A DNA stretch of 64,000 bases. It comes from DASTYK01 sp964430275 (lineage in GTDB: Bacteria; Gemmatimonadota; Gemmatimonadetes; Longimicrobiales; RSA9). The notes beneath the pieces were generated by a model. The model was given only the letters and a program-made list of their open reading frames with translations. It did no database searches and was not told the DNA's origin. The stretch is taken from NCBI GenBank assembly GCA_964430275.1, contig CAYSGF010000027.1:1-64000 (forward strand). The letters are read 5' to 3'. Below, one piece after another: positions 25,796 to 35,533 of the stretch. The position numbers and the translations under genes were made by a program. Numbering within the stretch: the first letter of the stretch is position 1; the number at the start of each line of letters is the position of its first letter.

Positions 25796-27493
25796 ATGAT
25801 CCAGATCCAGCAGAACCGCCAGGATTACGACGTCTGCATTGTCGGCTCCGGTGCAGGAGGCGGCATGGCGGCGTACATGCTGACGAAGGCCGGTGCGCGT
25901 GTGGCGCTGCTCGAGGCGGGCCCGAAGTGGTACGCCTCCGAAGACAGCGCGATGCTCACATGGGCGTACGAATCGCCGCGCCGCGGCGCATCCACACCGG
26001 ACAAGCCGTTCGGCGAGTTCGACGGGTGCATTGGCGGCTGGCAGGTGGAGGGCGAGCCATACACGACGGCGCCCGATACCCGCTTCGACTGGTGGCGCGC
26101 GCGCATGCTCGGTGGCCGCACGAATCACTGGGGCCGCATCTCCCTGCGCTTCGGGCCTGACGATTTCCGCCGCGCGAGTATGGACGGCCTGGGCGACGAC
26201 TGGCCGATCGGCTACGACGACGTCGCACCGTACTATGACGCGGTCGACCGGCTGATCGGCATCTTCGGCAGCCGTGAGGGGCTGCCGAACGATCCGGACG
26301 GCATCTTCCAGCCGGCGCCGCGCCCGCGCTGCTACGAGCTGCTCATCAAGGATGCCTGCGACCGGCTCGGCGTCACGTGCATTCCGGCGCGGCTGTCGGT
26401 CCTCACGCAGCCGTTTGGCGACCGTGTGCCGTGCCACTACTGCGGCCAGTGCGGGCGCGGGTGCATGACGAACTCGAACTTTTCGAGTCCCGAAGTCCTG
26501 ATCCGCCCCGCACTCGCGACCGGCCGTCTCACGCTCCTGCTCGGCGCCATGGTCCGCGAGGTCGATGTGGATGCGCGCGGCCATGCGACCGGTGTGTCGT
26601 ACATCGACAAGGCGAGCGGTGAGGAGCGCAGTGTACGTGCGCGGGTGGTGGTGCTCGCGGCAAGTGCCTGCGAAAGCGCGCGCCTGTTGCTCAACTCGAA
26701 GTCCTCGCTCTTCCCGGATGGACTCGCGAACGGCAGCGGCAAGGTGGGGAAATACCTGACGGACACGACCGGCGCGGGCGTATCCGGCTTCATCCCCAGC
26801 ATGATGGAGCGGCCGCCGCACAACGAGGACGGCGCCGGCGGCGGCCACGTCTTCATGCCGTGGTGGCTCGACAACAGCACGCTCGATTTCCCGCGCGGCT
26901 ACCACATCGAGGTCGGCGGCGGCTTCCACATGCCCGGCTACGGGTTCATGGGCGGTATCGAGCGCTATCCGTCCGGTGGCGGGTACGGCGCGCAGCTCAA
27001 GGAGGACTACCGCCGCTACTTCGGCGCGAGTGTCGGCTTCGCCGGCCGCGGTGAGATGGTGCCCAGCGAGGACTGCTACTGCGAGATCGATCCGCAGGTC
27101 GTCGACCGGTGGGGTATCCCGGTGCTTCGCTTTCACTGGAAGTGGAGCGACTACGAGATCGCGCAGGCGAAGCACATGCAGGACACCTTCCGCGCGATCA
27201 TCGATGCGATGGGCGGCGAGGTGTTCTCGCCGATGCCGCCGCGCGAGGAGCACTACGGCCTGATGAACGGCGGCTCGATCATCCACGAGCTCGGCTGCGT
27301 GCGCATGGGCAACGATTCTGACGCCTCGGTCGTGAACGCGTACTGCCGCGCCCACGAAGTGCCGAACCTGTTCGTCGCCGACGGCGGGCCGTTCGTCAGC
27401 CAGCCCGACAAGAACCCGACCTGGACGATTCTCGCGCTGTCCATGCGCACGAGCGAGCACATCGCGGACCTGATGAAGCAGGGGGCACTGTGA
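25796..27493 (+). CDS. GMC-family oxidoreductase, large subunit of a periplasmic sugar dehydrogenase
   Basis: A 565-residue flavoprotein. The ADP-binding motif is CIVGSGAGGGMAAYML at residue 12, then the Cys-rich CHYCGQCGRGC near 215 typical of gluconate/glucoside dehydrogenase large subunits, and the C-terminal active-site region with HELGCVRMG (His) and DKNPTWTIL (Asn). Such enzymes oxidise the 3-OH of glucosides to 3-keto sugars, handing electrons to a cytochrome. It overlaps the small-subunit gene by 4 bp (GTGA), which is the arrangement of glucoside 3-dehydrogenases. No signal peptide is seen; the partner subunit has one. Confidence 0.92.
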   Translation: MIQIQQNRQDYDVCIVGSGAGGGMAAYMLTKAGARVALLEAGPKWYASEDSAMLTWAYESPRRGASTPDKPFGEFDGCIGGWQVEGEPYTTAPDTRFDWWRARMLGGRTNHWGRISLRFGPDDFRRASMDGLGDDWPIGYDDVAPYYDAVDRLIGIFGSREGLPNDPDGIFQPAPRPRCYELLIKDACDRLGVTCIPARLSVLTQPFGDRVPCHYCGQCGRGCMTNSNFSSPEVLIRPALATGRLTLLLGAMVREVDVDARGHATGVSYIDKASGEERSVRARVVVLAASACESARLLLNSKSSLFPDGLANGSGKVGKYLTDTTGAGVSGFIPSMMERPPHNEDGAGGGHVFMPWWLDNSTLDFPRGYHIEVGGGFHMPGYGFMGGIERYPSGGGYGAQLKEDYRRYFGASVGFAGRGEMVPSEDCYCEIDPQVVDRWGIPVLRFHWKWSDYEIAQAKHMQDTFRAIIDAMGGEVFSPMPPREEHYGLMNGGSIIHELGCVRMGNDSDASVVNAYCRAHEVPNLFVADGGPFVSQPDKNPTWTILALSMRTSEHIADLMKQGAL

Positions 27494-28089
27494 GTGCGCT
27501 GAACCGCCGCGAGATGCTGCGCGTCATGGCGGCCGTGCCGCTGGCGCAGGCGCTGGGCGTGCCGCTGCCGACACTCCAGGGCGCCGCCGCACACGCGCAC
27601 CATGCGACGCAGCAGGCCGCACCCTTCGTCGCCGAATTCTTCACGCCCCACGAGCTGCGCACCGTCACCCTCCTCGGAGACCTGATCATCCCGCGCGACG
27701 AACGCTCCGGCAGCGCGAGTGATGCCGGTGTTCCGGCGTTCATCGATTTCATGATGATCGACCGGCCCGCGATGCAGGTGCCGATGCGCGGCGGAATCGC
27801 ATGGCTCGACGGCGAGACGCACGACCGCTTCGGCGTCGCCTTCGTCGATGCGAGCGACACGCAGCAGGCAGCGATCCTGGACGACATCGCGTGGCCCGCG
27901 CGTGCGCCGGCAGCGCTGAGCCAGGGCGTCGCGTTCTTCAATCGCTTCCGCGACCTGGTCGCATCCGGCTTCTGGTCGTCGCGCATGGGCGTCGAGGACG
28001 TGCGCTTCATGGGCAACACCGTCGTGCCGCAGTGGCAGGGCTGCCCGGAGCCCGCATTGCGACACCTCGGCGTCGCGTACGACGACTGA
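27490..28089 (+). CDS. Gluconate 2-dehydrogenase subunit 3-like, small subunit of the GMC dehydrogenase
   Basis: A 199-residue protein with a Tat-type N-terminus, NRREMLRVMAAVPLAQA, then the family core (TPHELRTVTLLGDLIIPRD near residue 55 and the conserved GIAWLDGE and VAFFNRFRDLVASGFW). It is the chaperone/small subunit that takes the flavoprotein through the Tat system and stays bound to it. Start GTG overlaps the GMC stop (GTGA). The next gene starts 4 bp after its stop. Confidence 0.9.
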   Translation: MSALNRREMLRVMAAVPLAQALGVPLPTLQGAAAHAHHATQQAAPFVAEFFTPHELRTVTLLGDLIIPRDERSGSASDAGVPAFIDFMMIDRPAMQVPMRGGIAWLDGETHDRFGVAFVDASDTQQAAILDDIAWPARAPAALSQGVAFFNRFRDLVASGFWSSRMGVEDVRFMGNTVVPQWQGCPEPALRHLGVAYDD

Positions 28090-28093
28090 CGCC

Positions 28094-29266
28094 ATGGCGG
28101 AATCGACGGGCGTGCTGCGCTACGGCATGATCGGCGGCGGGCCGGGCGCCTTCATCGGCGCCGTGCACCGGCGCGCGATCGAGTACGACGCACGTGCTCG
28201 CCTGGTCGCCGGCGCGTTTTCGTCCGATCCGGAACGCTCCCGCGCGCACGGCCGCACGCTCGGCCTCGACGACGCACGGGTGTATGGCGATTACGCGACC
28301 ATGGCGGAGACAGAAGCGGCACGACCGGAAAGGGACCGGCTCGACTTCGTCGTCATCGTCACGCCGAACCACCTCCACCATGACGCCGCTGCCGCCTTCC
28401 TCGAGCGCGGGTTCCACGTCGTGTGCGACAAGCCGCTCACGACGACACTCCCCGACGCCGAAGCGCTCTGCCGGCTCGCAGTGAAGTACGACCGGTTGCT
28501 CGCGGTCACGTATGTATACTCCGGCTACCCGATGGTTCGGCAGGCGCGTGCGCTCGTCGCGGCGGGCGCACTCGGCCGCATCCGTCGGGTGAGTGTGCAG
28601 TACACGCAGGGCTGGCTCGCGCAGCCGGTCGAGCGCACGGGGCACGGCGGCGCCGAATGGCGGACCGATCCCGCGCGCGCGGGTGCCGGTGCGCTCGGCG
28701 ACATCGGTGTGCATGCCTTCCACCTGATGTCGTGGGTAAGCGGGCTGGCGCCGGAGCGCCTGTTCGCGGACGTCGCGACCCACGTCGAGGGCAGACGCGT
28801 CGATGATGACGCGTGCGTGCTGCTGGAGTATGCCGGCGGCGCGCGCGGCCTGCTCGTGTGCACGCAGGTGGCCGGCGGTGTCGAGAACGACGTCCGGCTG
28901 CGCATCTCGGGCGAGCAGGGTACACTCGACTGGTCGCATGCGGAGCCGGAGCGGCTGGTACTGCACGAGGCGAGCGGCGGACAGCGCGTGTATACACGCA
29001 GCGGTCCGGACCTCGCGCCTGCCGCGGTGCGCGCGGCACGCCTGCCGCCGGGACATCCGGAAGGCTTTCACGACGCGTTCGCCAGCCTGTATGCGGGCGT
29101 TCTGCGCGTCATCGGCGCGCACGCCGCCGGCACGCCGCCGGACCGCCTCGACCTCGAGTTCCCCGACGGTGTGGCCGGCGCGGCAGGTGTGCACTTCATT
29201 CACACGGCGCTCCGCAGCAGCCGCGAGCGCGCGTGGGTGGATGCGACCTACACGCCGCCGTCCTGA
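28094..29266 (+). CDS. GFO/IDH/MocA-family oxidoreductase
   Basis: A 390-residue NAD(P)-dependent sugar oxidoreductase. The Rossmann motif is MIGGGPGAFIGAVHR near the N-terminus, the conserved EKP-type site is HVVCDKPLTTTL (DKP here), and the catalytic His/Asp region is GDIGVHAFHL near 215. Members oxidise or reduce keto positions of sugars and inositol; in this setting it probably handles a 3-keto sugar. Second group of the operon, 4 bp after the GMC small subunit. Confidence 0.9.
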   Translation: MAESTGVLRYGMIGGGPGAFIGAVHRRAIEYDARARLVAGAFSSDPERSRAHGRTLGLDDARVYGDYATMAETEAARPERDRLDFVVIVTPNHLHHDAAAAFLERGFHVVCDKPLTTTLPDAEALCRLAVKYDRLLAVTYVYSGYPMVRQARALVAAGALGRIRRVSVQYTQGWLAQPVERTGHGGAEWRTDPARAGAGALGDIGVHAFHLMSWVSGLAPERLFADVATHVEGRRVDDDACVLLEYAGGARGLLVCTQVAGGVENDVRLRISGEQGTLDWSHAEPERLVLHEASGGQRVYTRSGPDLAPAAVRAARLPPGHPEGFHDAFASLYAGVLRVIGAHAAGTPPDRLDLEFPDGVAGAAGVHFIHTALRSSRERAWVDATYTPPS

Positions 29267-29335
29267 TGGCACAGCCGCACGCATCCCAATGCCTCCCTTG
29301 CCGTTGATCGCAATCCATACGGAGCCAGGAGCAGC

Positions 29336-30340
29336 ATGATACGACCCGTCACGCTCTTCACGGGACAGTGGGCGGACATGCCGCTCGCGGAGCTCGCCGC
29401 GAAGGCACGCAGCTGGGGCTATGACGGTCTGGAGCTGGCGTGCTGGGGCGATCACTTCGATGTCCGCCGCGCACTCGATGACGACGACTACTGTGCCGAG
29501 CGCCGCGCACTCCTCGGCGACCATGGCCTGGACGTCTGGGCGATCAGCAACCATCTGGTCGGGCAGGCCGTGTGCGACCCGATCGACGAGCGGCACCGCG
29601 CGATCCTGCCAGCGCACGTGTGGGGTGATGGTGATCCCGATGGCGTACGGGCGCGCGCGGCGGACGAGATGATCGCGACCGCCCGCGCGGCCGCACGCCT
29701 GGGCGTGCGGATCGTCAACGGCTTCACCGGCTCACCGATCTGGCACCTGCTCTACAGTTTTCCGCCTGTGCCGATGGCGACGATCGACACCGGGTTCGCC
29801 GACTTCGCGCGCCGGTGGCAACCGATTCTCGACGTGTTCGGTGAGGTGGGCGTCGGCTTCGCACTCGAGGTGCATCCGACGGAGATCGCGTTCGACAGTG
29901 TCACTGCCGAGCGTACGCTCGCCGCCCTCGACGGCCATCCGGCCTTCGGCTTCAACTACGACCCGAGCCACTTCGGCTATCAGGGCGTGGATTACATCGG
30001 CTTCATCGAAGCACTCGGCGCGCGCATCCGCCACGTCCACATGAAGGACGCGTGGTGGGCGCATGCACCGCGCGCATCCGGCGTGTTCGGCGGCCACCTC
30101 GACTTCGGCGACGCGCGCCGTGCATGGGACTTCCGCTCACCCGGGCGCGGCCGCATCGACTTCGACCGTGTGCTCCGCGCACTCCACCGCATCGGCTACG
30201 AGGGACCGCTGTCCGTGGAATGGGAGGACGCCGGCATGGACCGCGAGCATGGCGCGCGCGAGGCGTGTGCGTTCGTGCGTCGCATGGACTTCACGCCGTC
30301 GGTTCAGGCCTTCGACGCCGCGTTCGCGCGTGACGACTGA
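29336..30340 (+). CDS. TIM-barrel sugar phosphate isomerase/epimerase
   Basis: A 334-residue AP-endonuclease-2/xylose-isomerase-like TIM barrel (WGYDGLELACWGDHF near residue 30, then ALEVHPTEIAF, FNYDPSHFGYQGVDY, IRHVHMKD and PLSVEWED), with Glu, His, Asp and Glu in metal-site positions. It would isomerise or hydrolyse the keto sugar. AGGAGCAG stands before the ATG. The NhaC gene starts inside its 3' end. Confidence 0.9.
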   Translation: MIRPVTLFTGQWADMPLAELAAKARSWGYDGLELACWGDHFDVRRALDDDDYCAERRALLGDHGLDVWAISNHLVGQAVCDPIDERHRAILPAHVWGDGDPDGVRARAADEMIATARAAARLGVRIVNGFTGSPIWHLLYSFPPVPMATIDTGFADFARRWQPILDVFGEVGVGFALEVHPTEIAFDSVTAERTLAALDGHPAFGFNYDPSHFGYQGVDYIGFIEALGARIRHVHMKDAWWAHAPRASGVFGGHLDFGDARRAWDFRSPGRGRIDFDRVLRALHRIGYEGPLSVEWEDAGMDREHGAREACAFVRRMDFTPSVQAFDAAFARDD

Positions 30341-31835
30341 GCCGCGGCACGGCATCAGCTCGGTCGCGGAGGCAGTCGCGCCCGTCGCTGCGATGTTCGT
30401 GCTGTTCGTGTCCGGTGCACTCGCGTTCGGCGCCAGCCAGGAGCTGCTCGTCGCTGTGCTGCTCGCCGCGGCCGCCATCGCCGGTGCGAGCGCGGTGCGC
30501 CACGGTGCCTCGTGGAGCGAAATCCAGAGCGCGACGGGACGACGGCTCGCGGAAGTGCTCCCCGCCCTGCTGATCCTGCTGTCAATCGGCATCCTGATCG
30601 CGACGTGGGTGCTCGCCGGCACGATCCCGTTCCTCGTGTACTGGGGCGTTCGCCTGGTCAGCCCCGAGCTGCTCGTGCCGACCGCTTTCCTCGCCACGGC
30701 AGCGATGTCGCTGTTCACCGGCACGTCGTGGGGCTCGGCCGGGACGATCGGCATCGCGCTCGTGAGCACGGCAATCGCGCTCGGCGCACCAGTCGGCGCA
30801 ACGGCCGGGGCCGTCGTGTCCGGCGCGTACTTCGGGGACAAGATCTCGCCGCTCTCCGACACGACGAACATCTGCGCGATCGCCGCCGACGTCTCCCTGT
30901 ACCGGCACATCCGACACCTGCTCTACACGACCTTGCCTTCGTTCGTCGTCGCGCTGCTCGTGTACGTCATTGCCGCGCGCATCGGCGGAAGCGGTGCGTC
31001 GGGCGCGGTCGCCGCCGGCGCCGTCCTCACGGACATCGCGCACGTGTACTCGCTGCATCCGGTGGTGCTGCTGCCGCTCGCAGTCGCGGTCTGGGGCATT
31101 GCGCGCCGCACGCCAGCGGCCCTCGCGATCCTGATGTCATCCGTTGTCGCTGCAGCGCTCGGCGTGCTGCTCCAGGGCTTTGGCGTACACAGCGCGATTC
31201 TCGCGGCCGTGACGGGGTTCCGGGTCGAGATGATCACCCAGGCGGGCGTGGACGCGACAGGTCTGAGTGACGCGTTCATGCGACTCGCCGAGCGCGGCGG
31301 CCTCTATGGCATGGCGACGACCCTCATCGTGATCCTCGCCGCGTTCCTGCTCGCCGGCGCCATGGAGGTGTCGGGAGCGCTCGACCTGATCATCGGACGC
31401 ATGCTCGGCGCCGTCGATTCCGTGTTCGGCCTCATTGCTGCAACGATGGCGGCCGGCGCGACGACGGTCGCGGTCACGAGCCATGCTGGTGTGACAGCCC
31501 TCGTGGTCGGCGGGCTCTTCAAGGATGCGTACGCGCAGCGCGGCCTGGCACCGGAGAACCTGTCACGCTCACTCGAGGATTCCGTCACGATTACGGAGCC
31601 GCTCATGCCGTGGTCCGTATCGGGCGTCTTCATGGCCGGCACCCTCGGCGTGCCGACACTCACATACGCACCGTGGGCCGTCTTCTGCTATGCGGGTCCG
31701 CTCTTCTCGCTGCTGATTGCAGGACTCTACCGCCGAACCGGTTACGGCATTCGCCGCACACCGCCGCCGCCTGCGGAGGATCCCCGCGCGGCGACGACGG
31801 CTGCGGCTGCACCGGCTGTTCCTGTTTCGCGCTGA
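30330..31835 (+). CDS. NhaC-family Na+/H+ (or organic anion) antiporter
   Basis: A 501-residue protein with about eleven membrane helices. The family marks are TAAMSLFTGTSWGSAGTIG and GAYFGDKISPLSDTTN, the latter being the ion-binding helix of NhaC-like antiporters, and ITEPLMPWSVSG. It exchanges Na+ for H+, or in some members malate for lactate. The frame is open to 30063, but GTG 30330, 11 bp inside the isomerase gene end, starts it without antiparallel nonsense. It closes the sugar operon and meets the leftward von Willebrand gene at one base, with no room for a terminator. Confidence 0.88.
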   Translation: MTTEPRHGISSVAEAVAPVAAMFVLFVSGALAFGASQELLVAVLLAAAAIAGASAVRHGASWSEIQSATGRRLAEVLPALLILLSIGILIATWVLAGTIPFLVYWGVRLVSPELLVPTAFLATAAMSLFTGTSWGSAGTIGIALVSTAIALGAPVGATAGAVVSGAYFGDKISPLSDTTNICAIAADVSLYRHIRHLLYTTLPSFVVALLVYVIAARIGGSGASGAVAAGAVLTDIAHVYSLHPVVLLPLAVAVWGIARRTPAALAILMSSVVAAALGVLLQGFGVHSAILAAVTGFRVEMITQAGVDATGLSDAFMRLAERGGLYGMATTLIVILAAFLLAGAMEVSGALDLIIGRMLGAVDSVFGLIAATMAAGATTVAVTSHAGVTALVVGGLFKDAYAQRGLAPENLSRSLEDSVTITEPLMPWSVSGVFMAGTLGVPTLTYAPWAVFCYAGPLFSLLIAGLYRRTGYGIRRTPPPPAEDPRAATTAAAAPAVPVSR

Positions 31836-33773
31836 TCAGCGCTCGTCCGACGCATCCGCGGTAATGCCGCTCAGCCGCCGGGCGATTTCGACCATGCGCA
31901 CGAACTCCGCGCGGTAGCCGTTCGGATCGGCGCCGAGCGCACCGCGCGCCAGCGTCAGCACGTCACCGTAGCTCGTGGTGCCACGGTGCTCGGAATCGCG
32001 CAGCAGCATACCGAACGCCGCAACGGACGCCGCAAAGCGCAGGTCCTCGGATGCCTTGCTGCGTGGCGTGCGAACGGGCACCTCCAGCAGCCGGCTGGTC
32101 GTTCCGGTCGGCGGCTTGTAACGCAGCTTCACGAACGCCAGCTCGGGGCCATTGCGCACGGCGTCGCCAGTGCGCTCCTGGTAGCGCAGCTCACCGGGCT
32201 CGCGGACCTCGACGGTGCCCTCGACGCCGACGGGCACGAGCTCGTACAGAGCCGTGACGGTGTGGCCTGCACCCAGCTCGCCAGCGTCCTTGCGGTCATC
32301 ATCGAAATCTTCCGCGGCGAGCAGCCGGTTCTCGTAGCCGATCAGCCGATAGGAACGCACGTGTGCGGGGTTGAACTCGACCTGCAGCTTCACGTCCTTG
32401 GCAATCGTGACGAGGGTACCGCCCAGCTCGGTGACGAGGACCTTGCGTGCTTCCGCGAGATCATCAATGTACGCATAGTTGCCGTTCCCGTGGTCGGCCA
32501 GCGCCTCCATCTTCGAGTCCTTCAGGTTGCCCGTGCCGAAGCCGAGCACGGTCAGGAACGTGCCCTGCTCGCGCTTCGCCTCGATCAGCCGCCGCATCTC
32601 CGCATCGCTCGACACGCCGACGTTGAAGTCCCCGTCGGTGGCCAGGATCACGCGGTTGTTGCCGTTGCGCAGATGACTGGCGCGCGCGATGTCGTACGCG
32701 AGCCGGATCCCCGCTCCGCCCGCAGTCGAGCCGCCCGCCTCGAGGGCTTCGATCGCGTCCAGGATCTCACTCTTCTCGCTGCCGGGCGTCGACTCGAGAA
32801 CCACGCCGGCACTGCCGGCGTAGACGACCAGCGCGACACGGTCCTGCGGCCGCAGCTCCTCGACGAGCAGCCGAAGCGCCTGCTTCAGCAACGGCAGCTT
32901 GTTCACTGGCGTCATCGAGCCGGATACGTCGATGAGGAACACGAGATTGTTCGGTGGCAGATCGCTCATGTCGATGCGCCGCCCCTGCAGACTGATCCGA
33001 ACGAGCTGATGCTGCGGCTGCCAGGGCGCCGACATTGCCTCCGTCACCACCGCGAACGGCTCCTCGCCGCGCGGCTGCGCCACCCGGTAGGGGAAGTAGT
33101 TGACCATCTCCTCGATGCGGACTGCGTCCTTCGGCGGCAGCGCACCGTCCTTCAGGTAGCGACGGATGTTGCTGTATGATGCACGGTCGACGTCGATCGA
33201 GAACGTCGACAGCGGATTCGCGCGCACGGACAGGAACGCGTTCTCCTCGATCGCTGCGTACGATTCCGTGTTCCACGCCTCGCGGCGCAGACGGTAGGAC
33301 TCGAGACCCGGTGGTGCAGGAGACACGGGCGGCATCGCGACGGAGCTCTGCATCGCTTCCGTACGCACGGCCGCTCGGTGCCTGCCCTCGCCGGGCAGCA
33401 CTGGTGATTTGCTGGATGCATCCTGGGCCGTGACGGCGAGTGTTTCGAGCGTCACGCCAGCCGGCGTGAGCGCGAAGTCGACCGCCAGCGAGTCACGGGT
33501 CAGCGCGAGCTGACGCTGCTGCGTCTCGTAGCCGATCGTCTGCGCCACCAGCGTGATCGTACTGCCACGCAGGGAAGCCGGCAGCTGCAGCCGGTACTCG
33601 CCGCCGGATCCGCTCAGGGTGCCGTGGTGCTGGCCGGCAACGAGAATCTGCACGCCGGCGACCGGCGTTCCCGCGCCCGCATCGGTCACGTGTCCCGTGA
33701 CCACGACCGTACGAGTGTGCGCAGCACCCGCCGCCAGCAGGGCGAGCAGGGGGATGGCGAGGAGTGGTTTCAT
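31836..33773 (-). CDS. Exported von Willebrand factor A domain protein with carboxypeptidase-like N-terminus
   Basis: About 645 residues. A signal peptide (LAIPLLALLAAGAAHTRT) is followed by a CarboxypepD_reg-like beta domain (VVVTGHVTDAGAGTPVAGVQ) and, from about residue 275, a vWA domain whose metal site is VFLIDVSGSM. The region before it (NPLSTFSIDVDRASYSNIRR) and the C-terminal part fit the DUF3520-type vWA proteins of Bacteroidota and relatives. It may be a surface adhesion or assembly protein. GTG 33776 and ATG 33773 are both possible; GGAGG fits the ATG better. Confidence 0.88.
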   Translation of the reverse strand: MKPLLAIPLLALLAAGAAHTRTVVVTGHVTDAGAGTPVAGVQILVAGQHHGTLSGSGGEYRLQLPASLRGSTITLVAQTIGYETQQRQLALTRDSLAVDFALTPAGVTLETLAVTAQDASSKSPVLPGEGRHRAAVRTEAMQSSVAMPPVSPAPPGLESYRLRREAWNTESYAAIEENAFLSVRANPLSTFSIDVDRASYSNIRRYLKDGALPPKDAVRIEEMVNYFPYRVAQPRGEEPFAVVTEAMSAPWQPQHQLVRISLQGRRIDMSDLPPNNLVFLIDVSGSMTPVNKLPLLKQALRLLVEELRPQDRVALVVYAGSAGVVLESTPGSEKSEILDAIEALEAGGSTAGGAGIRLAYDIARASHLRNGNNRVILATDGDFNVGVSSDAEMRRLIEAKREQGTFLTVLGFGTGNLKDSKMEALADHGNGNYAYIDDLAEARKVLVTELGGTLVTIAKDVKLQVEFNPAHVRSYRLIGYENRLLAAEDFDDDRKDAGELGAGHTVTALYELVPVGVEGTVEVREPGELRYQERTGDAVRNGPELAFVKLRYKPPTGTTSRLLEVPVRTPRSKASEDLRFAASVAAFGMLLRDSEHRGTTSYGDVLTLARGALGADPNGYRAEFVRMVEIARRLSGITADASDER

Positions 33774-33949
33774 CACGACCTCCGTGTGGGCAGCAGGCCG
33801 GCGTAGCAGAGTGCGCGGCCGGTCGATCTGCTGCTTTCACCCCGCAATGACGCCGGACCCTCTATTGCTTGCACATCCGCCTGCGCGTTTGCGGTCATCG
33901 AGGTCGGCGGGCATTATCCCGCAGCCACTTACCCGAGACCCGCCGCCCC

Positions 33950-35467
33950 ATGAGTGACGCAGCGCCCACCAGCCTCCATGCCCTGCTCGCAGCTGCCGGC
34001 CTGCCGGCCGCAGGCCTCCCCGACCGCCAGGTGCACAGCATTACTGCGGATTCGCGGGAGGTGCGCCCGGGCTCCCTGTTCGTCGCGATTCCCGGCACGC
34101 GCGTGGATGGGCACCGCTTCGTTGCCGACGCCGCGCGCGCAGGCGCAGTGGCGGTGGTCCTGGAGCGGCTGCCCACCGGGCCGCTCGACCTGCCCATCCT
34201 GCGTGTCGACGACGCACGCAGCGCCATCGCCCGCCTCGCCGCCGCATGGCACGATCACCCCGCACGGCGGCTGCCCCTGATCGGGATCACCGGTACCGTC
34301 GGCAAGACCTCCGTGCTCACCATGGTCGAGGCGATCCTCAAGGAAGCGGGCATGCGCGTCGGCTCGATTGGCTCGCTGGGACTGCGCATCAACGGCAGCA
34401 CCGTCGAGGAAAGCAGCTACACGGTGCCGGAGCCCCTCATGCTGCACCGGCAGCTGGCGCAGCTCGTGGCCGCGGACTGCGACGTGGGCGTCATGGAGGT
34501 GACGTCGCATGCGCTCGTGCAGCAGCGCGTCGCGGGAGTACAGTACGCGGCCGGCGTGTTCACGAACCTGGTGCCGCTCGAGCACGCGGAGTTCCATCGC
34601 AACTTCCGCGCATACGTGGAGGCGAAGACCCGCTTCTTCGACCACCTGGTGGACTGCGCGCCACTCGTGTACAACGCGGACGACCGCACGGTGCGCCGAA
34701 TCGTTCCCGGCCCGTCCGTGTTACCTGTCGGGTGTGGCGCTGCGCGCACTGCCATGGTACGGACGGAAGCCGCCGAAGTGACGCCCGGCGGTACCACACT
34801 CGTGCTCGACGTGCGACGTCCGCTCCCGCGCCTCTCCGGTGACACCCTGCCAGAAGTGCAGCTGCCCCTGGAGCTGAAGCTGATCGGCCGCTCGAACGTG
34901 ACGAATGCGACGCTCGCCGCCGCTACAGCACTCGTCGCAGGCGCGTCCGGCGCCGCCGTGCAGCGGGCACTCGCCATGCTGCCGGCGCCGCGCCGGCGTA
35001 TGGAGGTCGTGCATCGGGGCGACTTCGTCGTGCTCGACGATACGGTCGGCCATCCGGACAGCGTGAGCGTTGTCTTCGAGACCGTCGAGCGGCTGGCACC
35101 ACGCGCCATCCACGTGGCGTGGGCGGTGCGCGGGCAGCGCGGGGGCCGCATCAACCGCTACAACGCGGAGGCGCTCGCGATCTGGACTCGACGGCTTCCT
35201 GTCGCATCCCTGGTCGTCACGCGCAGCCGCGAGACCACCGATGAGCGCAACCGCGTCGATGACAAGGAGTACGCCGCGTTTCTCGGACCACTGCAGAAGG
35301 CGGGCATCGTGTTCGAGGCCGCTGACGACCTGCGGCCCGCGATCACGACGGTGCTCGACCGCGCCCGTGCAGGGGACGTCGTGCTGCTGCTCGGCGCACA
35401 GGGCATGAACGAGGGCGCCACGATCGCACGGGAGTGGCTGAGTGCCCACGCGTCGCCATCGGGGTGA
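33950..35467 (+). CDS. MurE-like Mur ligase of uncertain substrate
   Basis: A 505-residue ATP-dependent ligase. It has the UDP-binding domain (ITADSREVRPGSLFVAIPG), the P-loop TGTVGKTSVLTMVEAIL, MEVTSHAL and VEAKTRFF (carbamylated-Lys site), all MurE-like, then LDDTVGHPDSV in place of the usual DYAHxPD. The DAP-binding DNPRxE motif is absent; VVTRSRETTDERNR occupies that place. It is thus MurE-related but may not join DAP to UDP-MurNAc-dipeptide. The frame is open from 33869, but ATG 33950 is the natural start by homology. It lies just upstream of nrfH. Confidence 0.8.
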   Translation: MSDAAPTSLHALLAAAGLPAAGLPDRQVHSITADSREVRPGSLFVAIPGTRVDGHRFVADAARAGAVAVVLERLPTGPLDLPILRVDDARSAIARLAAAWHDHPARRLPLIGITGTVGKTSVLTMVEAILKEAGMRVGSIGSLGLRINGSTVEESSYTVPEPLMLHRQLAQLVAADCDVGVMEVTSHALVQQRVAGVQYAAGVFTNLVPLEHAEFHRNFRAYVEAKTRFFDHLVDCAPLVYNADDRTVRRIVPGPSVLPVGCGAARTAMVRTEAAEVTPGGTTLVLDVRRPLPRLSGDTLPEVQLPLELKLIGRSNVTNATLAAATALVAGASGAAVQRALAMLPAPRRRMEVVHRGDFVVLDDTVGHPDSVSVVFETVERLAPRAIHVAWAVRGQRGGRINRYNAEALAIWTRRLPVASLVVTRSRETTDERNRVDDKEYAAFLGPLQKAGIVFEAADDLRPAITTVLDRARAGDVVLLLGAQGMNEGATIAREWLSAHASPSG

Positions 35468-35533
35468 CGACGTGTACGATTGTTGCAAAGCGGCTCAGCC
35501 TCGCACACGCCGAGACCCGGCCGGAGGCAGAAC

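Noticed and set aside
24278..27460. 1060-codon leftward open frame
   Set aside because: It runs antiparallel through the GMC, transporter and hydrolase genes, is Arg/His-rich and shows no domain; GC-driven shadow.
30063..30329. Upstream extension of the NhaC frame
   Set aside because: It lies inside the isomerase gene in another frame and reads as Arg/Ser/Ala nonsense.
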